64,000 nt of DNA from Ruegeria pomeroyi DSS-3 (GCF_000011965.2 NC_006569.1:124001-188000); one strand, 5' to 3'. Positions 33,992 through 43,025 are shown, counted from the first letter of the stretch. A program made the numbers and translations. Notes: generated by a model not told the origin, from the sequence alone.

Positions 33992-34954
33992 ATGTACATC
34001 GTTCCGGAAGCCATCATCAAAGACCATATCAGCCGCCAGGACTGTTTCGAGGCGATCGAACAGGTCTTTGCCTCCATGGCGGCGGGGACCGCCCGCAATT
34101 TTCCGGTGATCCGCGAGGCGATCGGCCATGCGGATGCGCTTTACGGGTTCAAATCGGGGTTTGATCGCCAGGCGCTCAATCTCGGTCTGAAATCCGGCGG
34201 ATACTGGCCCGGCAACGCCGACAAGGGGCTGACAAACCACCAATCGACCGTGTTCCTGTTCGATGCCGACACGGGCAGATGCCAGGCTGTGGTGGGCGGC
34301 AACCTCTTGACCGCGCTGCGCACGGCCGCGGCCTCTTCAGTCTCGATCAAGCATCTGGCCCGCCAGGACGCCAAGGTGATCGGCATGATCGGCGCCGGAC
34401 ACCAGGCCAAGTTCCAACTGCGCGCGGCGCTGGAGCAGCGCAACTTCGAGAAGGTTATCGGCTGGAACCTCCATCCCGAGATGTTGGTGAACCTGCAGGA
34501 AGTGGCGGACGAAGCCGGCCTTCCCTTTGAGGCGGTAGAGCTGGACGGCATGCGCGAGGCGGATGTGATCATCACGATCACCTCGTCCTTTGACGCGATC
34601 CTGAAGGCGGATCAGGTCAGCCCCGGCACCCATATTGCCTGCATGGGTACAGACACCAAAGGCAAACAGGAGGTCGATCCCCAACTGCTGGTGATGGCAG
34701 ACGTGTTCACCGATGAGGTCGCACAGTCCATCTCTATCGGCGAAGCGCAGCACGCGGTGGCGCATGGCCTGATCCAGGCGGCTGACGTGGCACAGATTGG
34801 CGCGGTCATCAACGGGACCAACCCGGGCCGGACCTCCGATGCGCAGATTACCCTGTTTGACGGCACGGGTGTGGGATTGCAGGATCTGGCGGTCGCCGCC
34901 ACCGTGGTCGAGCGCGCCCGCGCCGCCGGCGCTGGCACCGAGATCGCGTTCTGA
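33992..34954 (+). CDS. bhcD: Iminosuccinate reductase
   Basis: A 320-residue ornithine-cyclodeaminase/mu-crystallin family reductase. It shows the Rossmann motif GMIGAGHQAKFQLRA and HQSTVFLFD with GGNLLTALRTAAAS upstream. It reduces iminosuccinate to L-aspartate with NAD(P)H, regenerating the amino donor used by BhcA and closing the cycle. A strong hairpin just upstream means that only part of bhcABC transcription would reach it, unless it has its own promoter. Confidence 0.92.
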   Translation: MYIVPEAIIKDHISRQDCFEAIEQVFASMAAGTARNFPVIREAIGHADALYGFKSGFDRQALNLGLKSGGYWPGNADKGLTNHQSTVFLFDADTGRCQAVVGGNLLTALRTAAASSVSIKHLARQDAKVIGMIGAGHQAKFQLRAALEQRNFEKVIGWNLHPEMLVNLQEVADEAGLPFEAVELDGMREADVIITITSSFDAILKADQVSPGTHIACMGTDTKGKQEVDPQLLVMADVFTDEVAQSISIGEAQHAVAHGLIQAADVAQIGAVINGTNPGRTSDAQITLFDGTGVGLQDLAVAATVVERARAAGAGTEIAF

Positions 34955-34999
34955 CGCGGTCCACAGGCGGAGCGGCGGCGGAGCGGCCGACATGTTCGA

Positions 35000-35036
35000 C
35001 AGACGCGCCGGCAGAGTGATCCGCCCGGCGCGTCTG
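35000..35036. terminator. Bidirectional hairpin between bhcD and the MFS gene
   Basis: A perfect 12-bp stem (CAGACGCGCCGG at 35000-35011 with its complement at 35025-35036) around a 13-nt loop, between convergent genes. There is no long T run, but its strength and position suit termination from both sides. Confidence 0.6.
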
Positions 35037-35055
35037 CGCATGTCGGGCTTCGGTT

Positions 35056-36213
35056 CTACTGCGCGGGTTGGCGCAGTTCGGCCACCTTTGCCCCACGCCA
35101 GGCCACAGCCCAGGTGAGCGTTACCAGCAGGGCAGCAAAGACCGTCATCGCAGGCAACAGGCCAAACCGATCGGCCAGCGCGCCGCTGCCAATCGTGGGC
35201 AGCGAGAACCCGACATAAGCGTAGACAAACAGCCCGGCGGCGGCGCGGGCGCGGTTGTCCGGCGCGCGCAGGGCGAACTCGGCCAGGCTGGCGAGATAGG
35301 TGAACCCGTAGCTTGCCGCGCTGGTTATGGCGGTTCCGGCCAGAACCAGCCCGATGGATTGCGTCCAGACCCCCAGAAGCAAGGTCACAAAACCCGTCGG
35401 AACCAGCACGAAACCCACCGACAGCGCCACCCTGTTACCCAGCCTGCGCGCCAGGGGTTGCGACAGAAAGCCCACGAAGATCGCCAGAAAGATCACCATG
35501 CCTGTATAGGCGCCCAGCCCCTGCGCCGCGAGTTGCAGCGGTACCACCGCGATGGTCATGCCGGTGGCCGACCAGGCCAGCGCCAGCGCGGCGCCGAATT
35601 GCCAGCTGCCCGCCGGAAAGACCGGCAGCCGCAACAGCGCGACCGGGTGGGGTGTATCGGCGCGCGGCAAGCCAAGCACCGCCAGCGCCAGCAGGGGCGC
35701 GGCCACGAACAGCGCAACAAAGCTGGCCGGCATCACGCTTGGACCGCCCAGGCTCAGGCACAGCCCGGTGGCCAGCGCGCCGCCACCAAAGCCCAGCGAG
35801 GTCGCCGATGTGACAAGCAGCGTGGCCTGCCGGGTCCGGTCGGCACCAAACAGTTCGGCCATATAGGCGGTGCCCGCGGTGGTGGCCAGCCCGGTCGAGA
35901 CACCGAGGAGCAGGCGGGCCAGCACCAGAGACGGCCAGGTCGGCACAACAGCCAGCAGCGCCGTTCCCGCCGCGCCCAGACACAGCGCCAGCGCGATCGG
36001 CAGGCGCCGCCCGATCCGGTCGGACAGGCCACCCAACAGGATGAGTGTCGGCATCAGCCCGGCGACATAGGCGGCAAAGGCGACGGTCACTGCGGCGGCA
36101 CCAACCCCGCTGTTCCCGGCATAAACCGCATAAAGCGGCGCTTGCAGGTTCACCGCATAGGTGGCCGCAAACAGGGCACTGGCAAGAATGGCGCGGCTGA
36201 CATGATCCCGCAT
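35056..36213 (-). CDS. MFS transporter
   Basis: A 385-residue major facilitator with about 12 hydrophobic helices. The loop 2-3 motif GGLSDRIGRRLPIA, conserved in MFS drug and metabolite transporters, is present near residue 65. It is divergent from a MocR-type regulator and separated from it by a perfect 18-bp palindrome, so that regulator probably controls it. MFS proteins next to MocR regulators often export or import amines or amino acids, but the substrate is unknown. The start at 36213 follows AAAGG; upstream in-frame codons cover the operator and were rejected. Confidence 0.88.
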   Translation of the reverse strand: MRDHVSRAILASALFAATYAVNLQAPLYAVYAGNSGVGAAAVTVAFAAYVAGLMPTLILLGGLSDRIGRRLPIALALCLGAAGTALLAVVPTWPSLVLARLLLGVSTGLATTAGTAYMAELFGADRTRQATLLVTSATSLGFGGGALATGLCLSLGGPSVMPASFVALFVAAPLLALAVLGLPRADTPHPVALLRLPVFPAGSWQFGAALALAWSATGMTIAVVPLQLAAQGLGAYTGMVIFLAIFVGFLSQPLARRLGNRVALSVGFVLVPTGFVTLLLGVWTQSIGLVLAGTAITSAASYGFTYLASLAEFALRAPDNRARAAAGLFVYAYVGFSLPTIGSGALADRFGLLPAMTVFAALLVTLTWAVAWRGAKVAELRQPAQ

Positions 36214-36267
36214 CGGTTTCCCTTTCTCGGAGCGATGCAGCAATGGTTGACCCGCGATCAAATGCAG

Positions 36268-36285
36268 TACAATAAACTTATTGTA
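36268..36285. promoter_or_regulatory. Perfect palindrome in the MFS/MocR divergent promoter
   Basis: TACAATAA-AC-TTATTGTA, an exact 8-bp inverted repeat with 2-bp spacer. TACAAT on one strand could also serve as a -10. It lies 32 bp before the MocR gene and 54 bp before the MFS gene. Confidence 0.65.
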
Positions 36286-36317
36286 TCAAGTACGCTGGAA
36301 GCGCTCCGAGGGCCGTG

Positions 36318-37634
36318 ATGAAATATTCCAAACTCGTCGAAACGCTCGCGGCCCGGATCAAGGCCGGAGAGATCAGGCCGGGCACCCGCCTGAAGACGCA
36401 TCGCGCCTTTGCCGAGGAACATGGCGTCGCGCTGGCCACCGCCACCCGTGTCTATAACACGCTGAAACAGCGGGGGCTGATCGTGGGCGAGGGCGGTCGG
36501 GGCATGTTCGTGCGCCAGCCAGAGGTGCCGCCAACGCTTGGGATCGAACAGCCCGAGGAGGCGCCCGGCATCGACCTTGTCTTCAACATGCCCGGCGATC
36601 CGGGCGATGGCGAGGTTCTGCGCGCCGGGCTGCGCGGGCTGGCGGGCCGGGGCGATCTGAACGCGCTGCTGCGATATCAGCCCCATGGCGGCGTGCTGGC
36701 CGAACGCCGTGTCATCGCCAACTACCTGTCACCGCGCCTGGGCAAGATCGAGCCCGAGCGGCTGTTCATCACCTCTGGCGCGCAACACGGCCTTTCCGTC
36801 GTTGCGTTTGGCCTGCTCAAACGCGGCGACGGGATCGCAACCGATCCGCTGACCTATCCGGGCTTTCGCGCCGTTGTCGGGCTGCGCGATCTGGAACTGC
36901 ATCCGGTGCCCGGGCAGCTTGGCAGCATGGATCCGCTTGCCTTGCTGCGGGTCTGCGCCAAAACGCGGCTGCGCGCGCTTTACCTGATGCCCAGCGTGCA
37001 CAACCCGCTGGGCACGGTGATGGACGAATACAGCCGCCGCGCCATCGTCGCCATTGCCCGGCACCACGACCTGCTGATCTTCGAGGACGGGGCCTATGAC
37101 TTTCTCGAAACCGATCCCCCGCCCAGCTTTCTGGAACTGGCACCCGAGCGGACGGTCTATATCGGCGGCGTCTCCAAGGTGCTCGCCACCGGATTGCGGC
37201 TGGGCTATGTCGTGGTGCCGCCGGATTTGGCCGGGGCGCTCAGCATGGCGATCCGGGCGACCACATGGAACACGCCAGCGCTGATCACCGCGCTGGTGAC
37301 CCAGTGGATCGAGGACGGCACCATCGGGCATTTCGAACAGACCCGCCGCGCCGCAGGCGCGCGGGCGCAGGCGATCTGCCGGGCCTGCCTGGGCCACCAC
37401 GATTTCAGCGCCCATCGCAACGCCGGCTTTGCCTGGGTGCCGCTGCCCGGTCGACTGCGCGCCGAAGAGGTGGTGGCCAGACTTGCCAATCGCGGCATCG
37501 CCGTTTCCACGGCAAAACCCTATGCCGTCGGTCCAACCACGCCGAACGCCCTGCGTCTGGCCTTTGGCGGGCTGAACGACGCGCTGTTGCGGTCAAGCCT
37601 GACAACCATCAGCACGGTTCTGGACATGGCGTAA
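36318..37634 (+). CDS. MocR-type regulator (GntR helix-turn-helix + aminotransferase-like domain)
   Basis: A 438-residue fusion. The N-terminal GntR winged helix (YSKLVETLAARIKAGEIRPGTRLKTHRAFAEEHGVALATATRVYNTLKQRGLI) is followed by a fold-type I PLP domain. The PLP Lys is in IGGVSKVLATGLRLGY near residue 280 and the PLP Asp in LIFEDGAYDFLE. These regulators sense amines or amino acids through PLP. The divergent MFS gene and the palindrome at 36268-36285 are its likely targets. GTG at 36315 precedes ATG 36318; I took the ATG. Confidence 0.9.
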   Translation: MKYSKLVETLAARIKAGEIRPGTRLKTHRAFAEEHGVALATATRVYNTLKQRGLIVGEGGRGMFVRQPEVPPTLGIEQPEEAPGIDLVFNMPGDPGDGEVLRAGLRGLAGRGDLNALLRYQPHGGVLAERRVIANYLSPRLGKIEPERLFITSGAQHGLSVVAFGLLKRGDGIATDPLTYPGFRAVVGLRDLELHPVPGQLGSMDPLALLRVCAKTRLRALYLMPSVHNPLGTVMDEYSRRAIVAIARHHDLLIFEDGAYDFLETDPPPSFLELAPERTVYIGGVSKVLATGLRLGYVVVPPDLAGALSMAIRATTWNTPALITALVTQWIEDGTIGHFEQTRRAAGARAQAICRACLGHHDFSAHRNAGFAWVPLPGRLRAEEVVARLANRGIAVSTAKPYAVGPTTPNALRLAFGGLNDALLRSSLTTISTVLDMA

Positions 37635-37658
37635 CCGGCAGGCCACGGCGATGCGGGC

Positions 37659-38696
37659 TCACGTCTTGCCCAGCGAACGCGCCCGGAAGTCCCTGGGTGT
37701 CATCCCCTCCAACGCCTTGAAGGCCCGCGTAAAGGCGCTGGTTTCCGAAAATCCCAGCCTGTGCGCGATCTCGGTGATCTGAATGCCGGGGTCTGCCAGA
37801 TGCGCGCGGGCGGTTTCACCCAGCACCTCGTTGCGCAAATTGCGAAATGATGTCCCGCGTTCGGCCAGCGTGCGGTGCAGCTTGCGCACCGACATATTGA
37901 GGGCACGCGCCGCCCGAACCGTGTCGAAGCCACCTTCGGCCAGATGAGCGGTGATCATCAGGCGCAGCCTGCTGACGATCTCTTCCTGCTGTCTGAGCGT
38001 GGCAACGATTCCGTCGGCCTGCCGCTTCAGGATCTCCAGCAGAACCGGGTCGGCGCCGGGAATGGCAAGGTCCAGATCGCGCACGGGAAGCTCGATCTGG
38101 TTGGTCTTGTGATCGAAATGCAGCTCTGGCCCAAGCAGGGCTTCAAGCGCCGATGTATCGGCGGGGCAGGGCGTGCTGAACCGGCAGCGCGCGGGATACC
38201 AATCGCATCTTGTCGCGACGCGAATGGCGTGCACGATCATCCCAATGCTGCTCCAGATATCCTGAAGCGGCGTGAACCCCGCAACCGGAACCGGGCTATA
38301 CCCGACAACGACGCTGCCCTGCGCGCGCATAACCGAAATCTCGGCATCCTGCGAAAACACCGCGTTATAGGTGGTCAGATGATGCAGCCAGGTGCCAAGG
38401 CTATCCGAATTCTCGAGCAGATAGCCCAGCAGGCCAAAATCCCGGCTGGTCAGATGCGCCGCGATCTGGATGCCCAGATCGGGGTTTGCGGTGACGCCGG
38501 CGCCCCATTCGAACAAGCGGAAATACTGCTCTGACGGCAGGACCGTCCGGTCCCGATGATCCGGCGGCAGCCGTTGGCCCAGCCAGGCCTCGATCTCGGC
38601 TAGCGGCACCCCGGCCTCCAGCAGCGCCGCGACCAGCCAGCCGCAGGGCGTGACCGGGGCATGGGTGTTCTGCATAGAGAGCGTGGCACGATTCAT
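37659..38696 (-). CDS. AraC-family regulator of the periplasmic redox operon
   Basis: A 345-residue regulator with an N-terminal effector domain of the OruR/ArgR-like type (DUF4034/arabinose-binding-like, GFTPLQDIWSSIGMIVHAIRVATR). Its C-terminal AraC double helix-turn-helix spans about residues 245-340 (FDTVRAARALNMSVRKLHRTLAERGTSF ... ITEIAHRLGFSETSAFTRAFKALEGMTPRDFR). It diverges from the cytochrome/MauG-like operon. Two TGTCAAT direct repeats 21 bp apart in the shared promoter region are its probable sites. The start is ATG 38696 or ATG 38675. Confidence 0.88.
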   Translation of the reverse strand: MNRATLSMQNTHAPVTPCGWLVAALLEAGVPLAEIEAWLGQRLPPDHRDRTVLPSEQYFRLFEWGAGVTANPDLGIQIAAHLTSRDFGLLGYLLENSDSLGTWLHHLTTYNAVFSQDAEISVMRAQGSVVVGYSPVPVAGFTPLQDIWSSIGMIVHAIRVATRCDWYPARCRFSTPCPADTSALEALLGPELHFDHKTNQIELPVRDLDLAIPGADPVLLEILKRQADGIVATLRQQEEIVSRLRLMITAHLAEGGFDTVRAARALNMSVRKLHRTLAERGTSFRNLRNEVLGETARAHLADPGIQITEIAHRLGFSETSAFTRAFKALEGMTPRDFRARSLGKT

Positions 38697-38705
38697 GGCC
38701 GAAAA

Positions 38706-38733
38706 TGTCAATTCTCTTGCCGAGCCTGTCAAT
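38706..38733. promoter_or_regulatory. Direct repeats, probable AraC-type binding sites
   Basis: TGTCAAT at 38706-38712 and again at 38727-38733, start to start 21 bp (two helical turns). They lie in the 99-bp region between the AraC gene and the diheme cytochrome gene. Paired direct repeats in phase are the usual target of AraC dimers. Confidence 0.45.
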
Positions 38734-38795
38734 ATTTCCGCCGCGTCCCTGCATAGGCTTGTTCAAATCGCCGCTTCAGAAGGGTCCCGCCGCCG

Positions 38796-39413
38796 ATGAT
38801 TTTTCGCGCATTCTCAGTCCTTGTCCTGCCTGTGGCGCTGTTGGCCGCCAGCGCCGCCGACGCCGATGGTGCTGCGCTTTACGCAGAGAGCTGCGCGGGC
38901 TGTCATGGCGAAACGGGTCAGGGCAATGGCGAGCTGCGCGCTCCGGCACTGGCGGCGCTGGACGCGGGCTATCTGATCCGGCAGGTCGGGCATTTCCGAT
39001 CCGGCGTTCGACAGGTGAACCCGGACAACGACATGGCCGTTGCCATGGTCGAACTGCTGCCCGATGTGAGCGAGGCGGATACCGCCGAAATTGCCAGCTA
39101 CCTGGCCAGCCTGCCGCTGCCGGTGCTGGAGGATGACAACGATCCGCCCGGATTTCGCAGCCGGGGCCTCTATTCCGGCTGCATTTCGTGCCATGGCGCG
39201 CGGGCGCAGGGCATCGAGGCATTGAATGCACCCCGGCTGGCCCGGCAATATGGCTGGTATCTGGCCGAGCAACTGGACGCCTTCCGCGTCGGGCGGCGCG
39301 GCGCGCATCCCGAGGATGACCCGGGTCGGCAGATGAAGGCGATGGCCGATGCGATCGGATCCGAGGCCGATATCGCCGCGCTGGTATCCTATATCGCGAC
39401 GCTGGACCCCTGA
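38796..39413 (+). CDS. Diheme c-type cytochrome, periplasmic
   Basis: A 205-residue protein with a signal peptide (about residues 1-24) and two heme c sites, Cys33-x2-Cys36-His37 (CAGCH) and Cys129-x2-Cys132-His133 (CISCH), in two tandem class I domains. This is a cytochrome c4-like layout. Candidate axial Met residues are Met80 and Met171/Met174. It would shuttle electrons between the MauG-like enzyme encoded 1 bp downstream and a respiratory acceptor. First gene of a four-gene operon. Confidence 0.9.
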   Translation: MIFRAFSVLVLPVALLAASAADADGAALYAESCAGCHGETGQGNGELRAPALAALDAGYLIRQVGHFRSGVRQVNPDNDMAVAMVELLPDVSEADTAEIASYLASLPLPVLEDDNDPPGFRSRGLYSGCISCHGARAQGIEALNAPRLARQYGWYLAEQLDAFRVGRRGAHPEDDPGRQMKAMADAIGSEADIAALVSYIATLDP

Positions 39414-39414
39414 G

Positions 39415-40533
39415 ATGCGGGCCTGGCTCTTTCTCATGGCACTGGCCGCGCCCGTCATGGCGGACGAGATCACGCTGGCAGAAACCTGTCCGCCCAGTTT
39501 TCAGTTGCTGGCCGACGGCACTTGCGAGTTGGTGACGCTCTACCAGTTCTACGACAGCCCGCCTCAGCATGGCGGGCTGCGCGCCCGGCTCGATCCGCCA
39601 GCGAACCGCTATACGCCGCAACAGATCGACCTTGGCCGCTATCTGTTCTTTGATCCAATCCTGTCGAGTGGCGGCGATCTCAGCTGTGCCTCGTGTCACG
39701 ATCCGGCACAGGGCCTGTCCGATGGCCGCAAGCGCGGCCTTGGTGTGACCGAGCTGAACCGCTCGACCCCGAGCCTGTGGAATGTCGGCTTTGCGTCGTC
39801 GCTGATGTGGGACGGGCGGGCCGAGACGCTGGAACAGCAGGCGCTGCTGCCGCTGTTCAACCCCGCCGAAATGGCGGCAAACGCCGATGGGATCGAAACG
39901 GCACTGAACGCCGCACCGGGTTACGTTTCACTGTTCCAGACCGCCTTTGGCAAGAGCCCGAGCCTTGAGACCACCGCAATTGCGCTGGCAGCGTTCCAGT
40001 CGAGCCTGATCAGCCTCAACAGCCGCTATGACCGCTATGCCCATGGCGATGCCACGGCGCTGAACCCACAGGAAATTCGTGGCATGAACGCGTTTCGCGG
40101 CTTTGTCGCACGCTGCTCGCAATGCCACATCCCGCCGCTGTTCACCGATTTCGAACTGGCGGTGGTGGGGGCGCCCGCTGATGAGCGCGGCTTTGCCGAT
40201 CCCGGCGCCGGGGCGCTCGCGGCGGACCCGGCGCGTCTGGGCGCGTTCAAGACGCCCACGCTGCGCAACATCACCCGCACCGCACCCTATTTCCACGCAG
40301 GCCAGTTCGACACGCTGAAGGGTGTGGTCGATTTCTACAACAACACCGCCGGCCATGCCGCACCCGAGGGGCAGGACCTGCGCATTCACTGGCATGTGCA
40401 CATGACCGATGGGCCCAAGCTGAGCGCCGGAACCGTGGCCGATATCGTCGCCTTTCTGGGTGCGCTCGAAGACGAGAGCCTGATGCCCCGCCGCCCCGAC
40501 ACGCTGCCATCTGGATTGCTTCCCCAGGATTGA
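39415..40533 (+). CDS. MauG/CcpA-family diheme peroxidase
   Basis: A 372-residue periplasmic diheme enzyme with a short signal peptide (MRAWLFLMALAAPVMA). Heme sites are Cys91-x2-Cys94-His95 (CASCH) and Cys234-x2-Cys237-His238 (CSQCH). The segment LRNITRTAPYFHAG is typical of the family. The downstream VVDFYN has Tyr308 where classical cytochrome c peroxidases carry the axial Met (my alignment from memory), which favours a MauG/BthA-like high-valent chemistry over simple H2O2 removal. Four extra Cys-containing residues near the N-terminus (TCPPSF, TCEL) could form a disulfide. The start is one base after the previous stop. Confidence 0.9.
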   Translation: MRAWLFLMALAAPVMADEITLAETCPPSFQLLADGTCELVTLYQFYDSPPQHGGLRARLDPPANRYTPQQIDLGRYLFFDPILSSGGDLSCASCHDPAQGLSDGRKRGLGVTELNRSTPSLWNVGFASSLMWDGRAETLEQQALLPLFNPAEMAANADGIETALNAAPGYVSLFQTAFGKSPSLETTAIALAAFQSSLISLNSRYDRYAHGDATALNPQEIRGMNAFRGFVARCSQCHIPPLFTDFELAVVGAPADERGFADPGAGALAADPARLGAFKTPTLRNITRTAPYFHAGQFDTLKGVVDFYNNTAGHAAPEGQDLRIHWHVHMTDGPKLSAGTVADIVAFLGALEDESLMPRRPDTLPSGLLPQD

Positions 40534-40551
40534 GACAAGGAGAGACTTGAG

Positions 40552-41628
40552 ATGACCGGATATGGAAAGACATTCGCCTTGCTGGGCACCTGCGCCACCT
40601 TGCTGGGCCCGCCGCTTTCGGCCCAGACCGGATCGGTCCTGTCGGACCTGCAAAACGAAGAGGTGCAGGCGAGATATCGCGCCGCCGCCGCCGAACGGAT
40701 CGCTTGCCCCAGAATCGAAGGCGACGCGGCGCTGATGGCCGCCTTTGCCAAGGACGCAGCCAGCAAATGGGACCGCGCCGCGATGGGCTGCGCCACCGAG
40801 TACGGGGCGCGCGCGATGGAGGCCCTGTCGCTGCCGACCAACCTGATCTGGGCAGTCGCGACCTTTCGAACCGACAATATCGAGACCCATCTGCAGGTGT
40901 TGGGTGCCCATCTCGATTACTTCGAGGTCCTCGATAAGAGCTATTCAGCCCATTATCAGGGCATCGAAATGGCAACCGAACTGGGCCTGCGTTGGGAGCA
41001 GGCGCGCGAGCGGTCCGAAACGCTGATGACCCGGATCGACCCGCTGGTCCCCAAGCTGACCGAGGCGCGGTTGCTGCGCGCCGCCTATCTTCTGGCCTCT
41101 ACGTTGCGTGAAACTCCGCCAGAGGTGCAGAATACTGCCGTGGCGGCTGCGCTCGAGGATCTGCAGATCGCCATCGCCGAGAATCCCGAGGCCCTCGACG
41201 GGTTGGGGCCGCTGTTGCTGGGGCAGGTCCTGGCGGTGCTGCCCGAGTTCCTGGGCGGCGATATCCTGGCCGCGATCGACCTGCTCGAACAGGCCCATGC
41301 GCTCAATCCCACCGATCTGAGCGTCCATCACACCCTGGTCGAGGCCTATCTGGGCGAGCGCGAGACCGACAAGGCGCTGGCGCTTCTGCGGCACGCGGCC
41401 AGCATCGACCCTTCGACAGAGAACCCGCAGGATTACGCAGACGAGATGAAATATCTCGGCGGCCTGGCCCTGCGGGCCGGTGCGCCGGATCTGGCCCGGC
41501 AGATGGCCGGGCACCGCAGCGCGATACTGGCGGCGCATCCGCAACTCGACCCCCGCAAGGAAATGGCGGCCCTTGGCCATGGCGGCGCCGACCCGCTGAC
41601 CGGCAAGAAGCCCGACGACCTCAACTGA
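40552..41628 (+). CDS. Periplasmic TPR-like helical protein of unknown function
   Basis: A 358-residue protein with a signal peptide (about residues 1-24, LLGPPLSAQ) and an all-helical mature part. The C-terminal third has tetratricopeptide-like repeats (DILAAIDLLEQAHALNPTDLSVHHTLVEAYLGERETDKALALLRHAASIDPS). No catalytic motif is seen. It lies between the MauG-like and beta-helix/cytochrome genes with 18-bp spacings, so it is probably a scaffold or chaperone of the complex (inference). Confidence 0.75.
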   Translation: MTGYGKTFALLGTCATLLGPPLSAQTGSVLSDLQNEEVQARYRAAAAERIACPRIEGDAALMAAFAKDAASKWDRAAMGCATEYGARAMEALSLPTNLIWAVATFRTDNIETHLQVLGAHLDYFEVLDKSYSAHYQGIEMATELGLRWEQARERSETLMTRIDPLVPKLTEARLLRAAYLLASTLRETPPEVQNTAVAAALEDLQIAIAENPEALDGLGPLLLGQVLAVLPEFLGGDILAAIDLLEQAHALNPTDLSVHHTLVEAYLGERETDKALALLRHAASIDPSTENPQDYADEMKYLGGLALRAGAPDLARQMAGHRSAILAAHPQLDPRKEMAALGHGGADPLTGKKPDDLN

Positions 41629-41645
41629 GTGAACGGAGACACGCG

Positions 41646-43022
41646 ATGAAAAACACTGGCATTCTGCGAGGGGCGGTGATCGCCTCTCTTCTGGGGTCGA
41701 CCGCGATGGCGGCGGAGCTGACCGTACCCTCGGGCGGCGATATTCAGGCTATCGTCGATCTGGCCGCACCGGGCGACACCATTCTGGTCGAACCGGGCGC
41801 CTATCACCAGTCGGTCTATGTGGACAAACCGCACATCACCCTGCGCGGGTTGCGCAAGGGCGACGCCTGGGCGCTGCTGGATGGCGAGATGAAGCTCAAC
41901 GACGGCATCATCGCCTCGGGCCATTCCATCGTCATCGACGGGTTCAAGGTCACCGGTTACAAGGGCAACGGGATCATGACCCAGGGGGCCAACAACTTCG
42001 AGATCTCCAACAACTATGTCGAAGGCGCCTTTTACGGCATTTTCCCGCAATTCGGCCGCAACGGGCTGGTGGTCGGCAACACCGTCACCGGTGCCGAGGA
42101 CGCAGGCATCTATGTGGGCATGTCCGACAATGTGGACGTGATCGACAACGTGGCCTTCGGCAATGTGATGGGGATCGAGTTCGAGAACACCCGCAACGCG
42201 CTGATGGCGGGCAACCATGTCTACGACAATGCCGCCGGCATCACGCTGACGCTGGTGCCTGGCCTGCCGGTCAAGGACGCGCATTCTCAGGTCATCCGCG
42301 ACAACCGCATCATTGGCAACAACCACGAGAACTTTGCCCCCGCAAGCTCGATCGCGGCGGGCGTTCCCAGCGGCACCGGCATTCTGGTGGTGGGGCCCGA
42401 CAACATCACCATCGTGGACAACGAGATCGCCGATAATGACAATGTCGGCGTGTTCGTGGCCGACCTGATCACCTTTGGCATGGACAGCGACCCCAAGCTG
42501 GACCCCTATTCCGACGGGGTCCGGGTGCTGGGCAACACCTGGCGCAACAACGGCGAGAACATGAACGGGATGCTGGCCGACATGCTGACGGCGACCGGCC
42601 GGACCGGGATCGAGGTTCTGGCCATGGGCAAGGGCCGCGACAGCTGTGTCCTGCCGGCCGACGGGGTCGATACGCTGGGCACCAACCGCTGGCAGGACTG
42701 CGCCGACGAGAACAGTGCCGCTCTTGTCACCGCGCGGATCGAGGGCGGTGCGGACGAGCCGGTCTATACGCGTGAACAGAAGGGTCGATTGACCTATCTG
42801 GCGGTCTGCACCGGCTGTCACGCCTATGACAGCGTCCTGCACGGCCCCTCGGTACAGTCGATCCAGGCGCTCTATGACGGCGACCCGAGCGGCATGGTGA
42901 ACTACATCTCCAATCCCGTGCGCAAGCGCGACGGCTTTCCCGAAATGCCGCCGCAGACCTATCTTGGCGAAGAGACGCTGGACGCAATCGCCCGCTACAT
43001 CCTTGAAGAACTGGGTCAGTAA
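41646..43022 (+). CDS. Right-handed beta-helix protein with C-terminal cytochrome c domain
   Basis: A 458-residue periplasmic fusion. After a signal peptide (MKNTGILRGAVIASLLGSTAMA), residues 25-330 form a NosD-like parallel beta helix with repeated N-x-I/V patterns (NNFEISNNYVEG, NGLVVGNTVTG, DNVDVIDNVAFG, NALMAGNHVYDN). Two Cys (CVLPADG, QDCADEN) may form a disulfide. The last 80 residues are a cytochrome c domain with Cys388-x2-Cys391-His392 (CTGCH) and a candidate Met ligand near FPEMPP. Beta helices commonly bind carbohydrates or metal centres. The attached heme suggests that electrons pass to or from a bound substrate. Last gene of the operon. Confidence 0.85.
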   Translation: MKNTGILRGAVIASLLGSTAMAAELTVPSGGDIQAIVDLAAPGDTILVEPGAYHQSVYVDKPHITLRGLRKGDAWALLDGEMKLNDGIIASGHSIVIDGFKVTGYKGNGIMTQGANNFEISNNYVEGAFYGIFPQFGRNGLVVGNTVTGAEDAGIYVGMSDNVDVIDNVAFGNVMGIEFENTRNALMAGNHVYDNAAGITLTLVPGLPVKDAHSQVIRDNRIIGNNHENFAPASSIAAGVPSGTGILVVGPDNITIVDNEIADNDNVGVFVADLITFGMDSDPKLDPYSDGVRVLGNTWRNNGENMNGMLADMLTATGRTGIEVLAMGKGRDSCVLPADGVDTLGTNRWQDCADENSAALVTARIEGGADEPVYTREQKGRLTYLAVCTGCHAYDSVLHGPSVQSIQALYDGDPSGMVNYISNPVRKRDGFPEMPPQTYLGEETLDAIARYILEELGQ

Positions 43023-43025
43023 TGC

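Noticed and set aside
35068..36318. Plus-strand frame of 416 codons.
   Set aside because: Antisense to the MFS gene, Gln/Arg-rich with no membrane spans; the MFS frame has clear family motifs.
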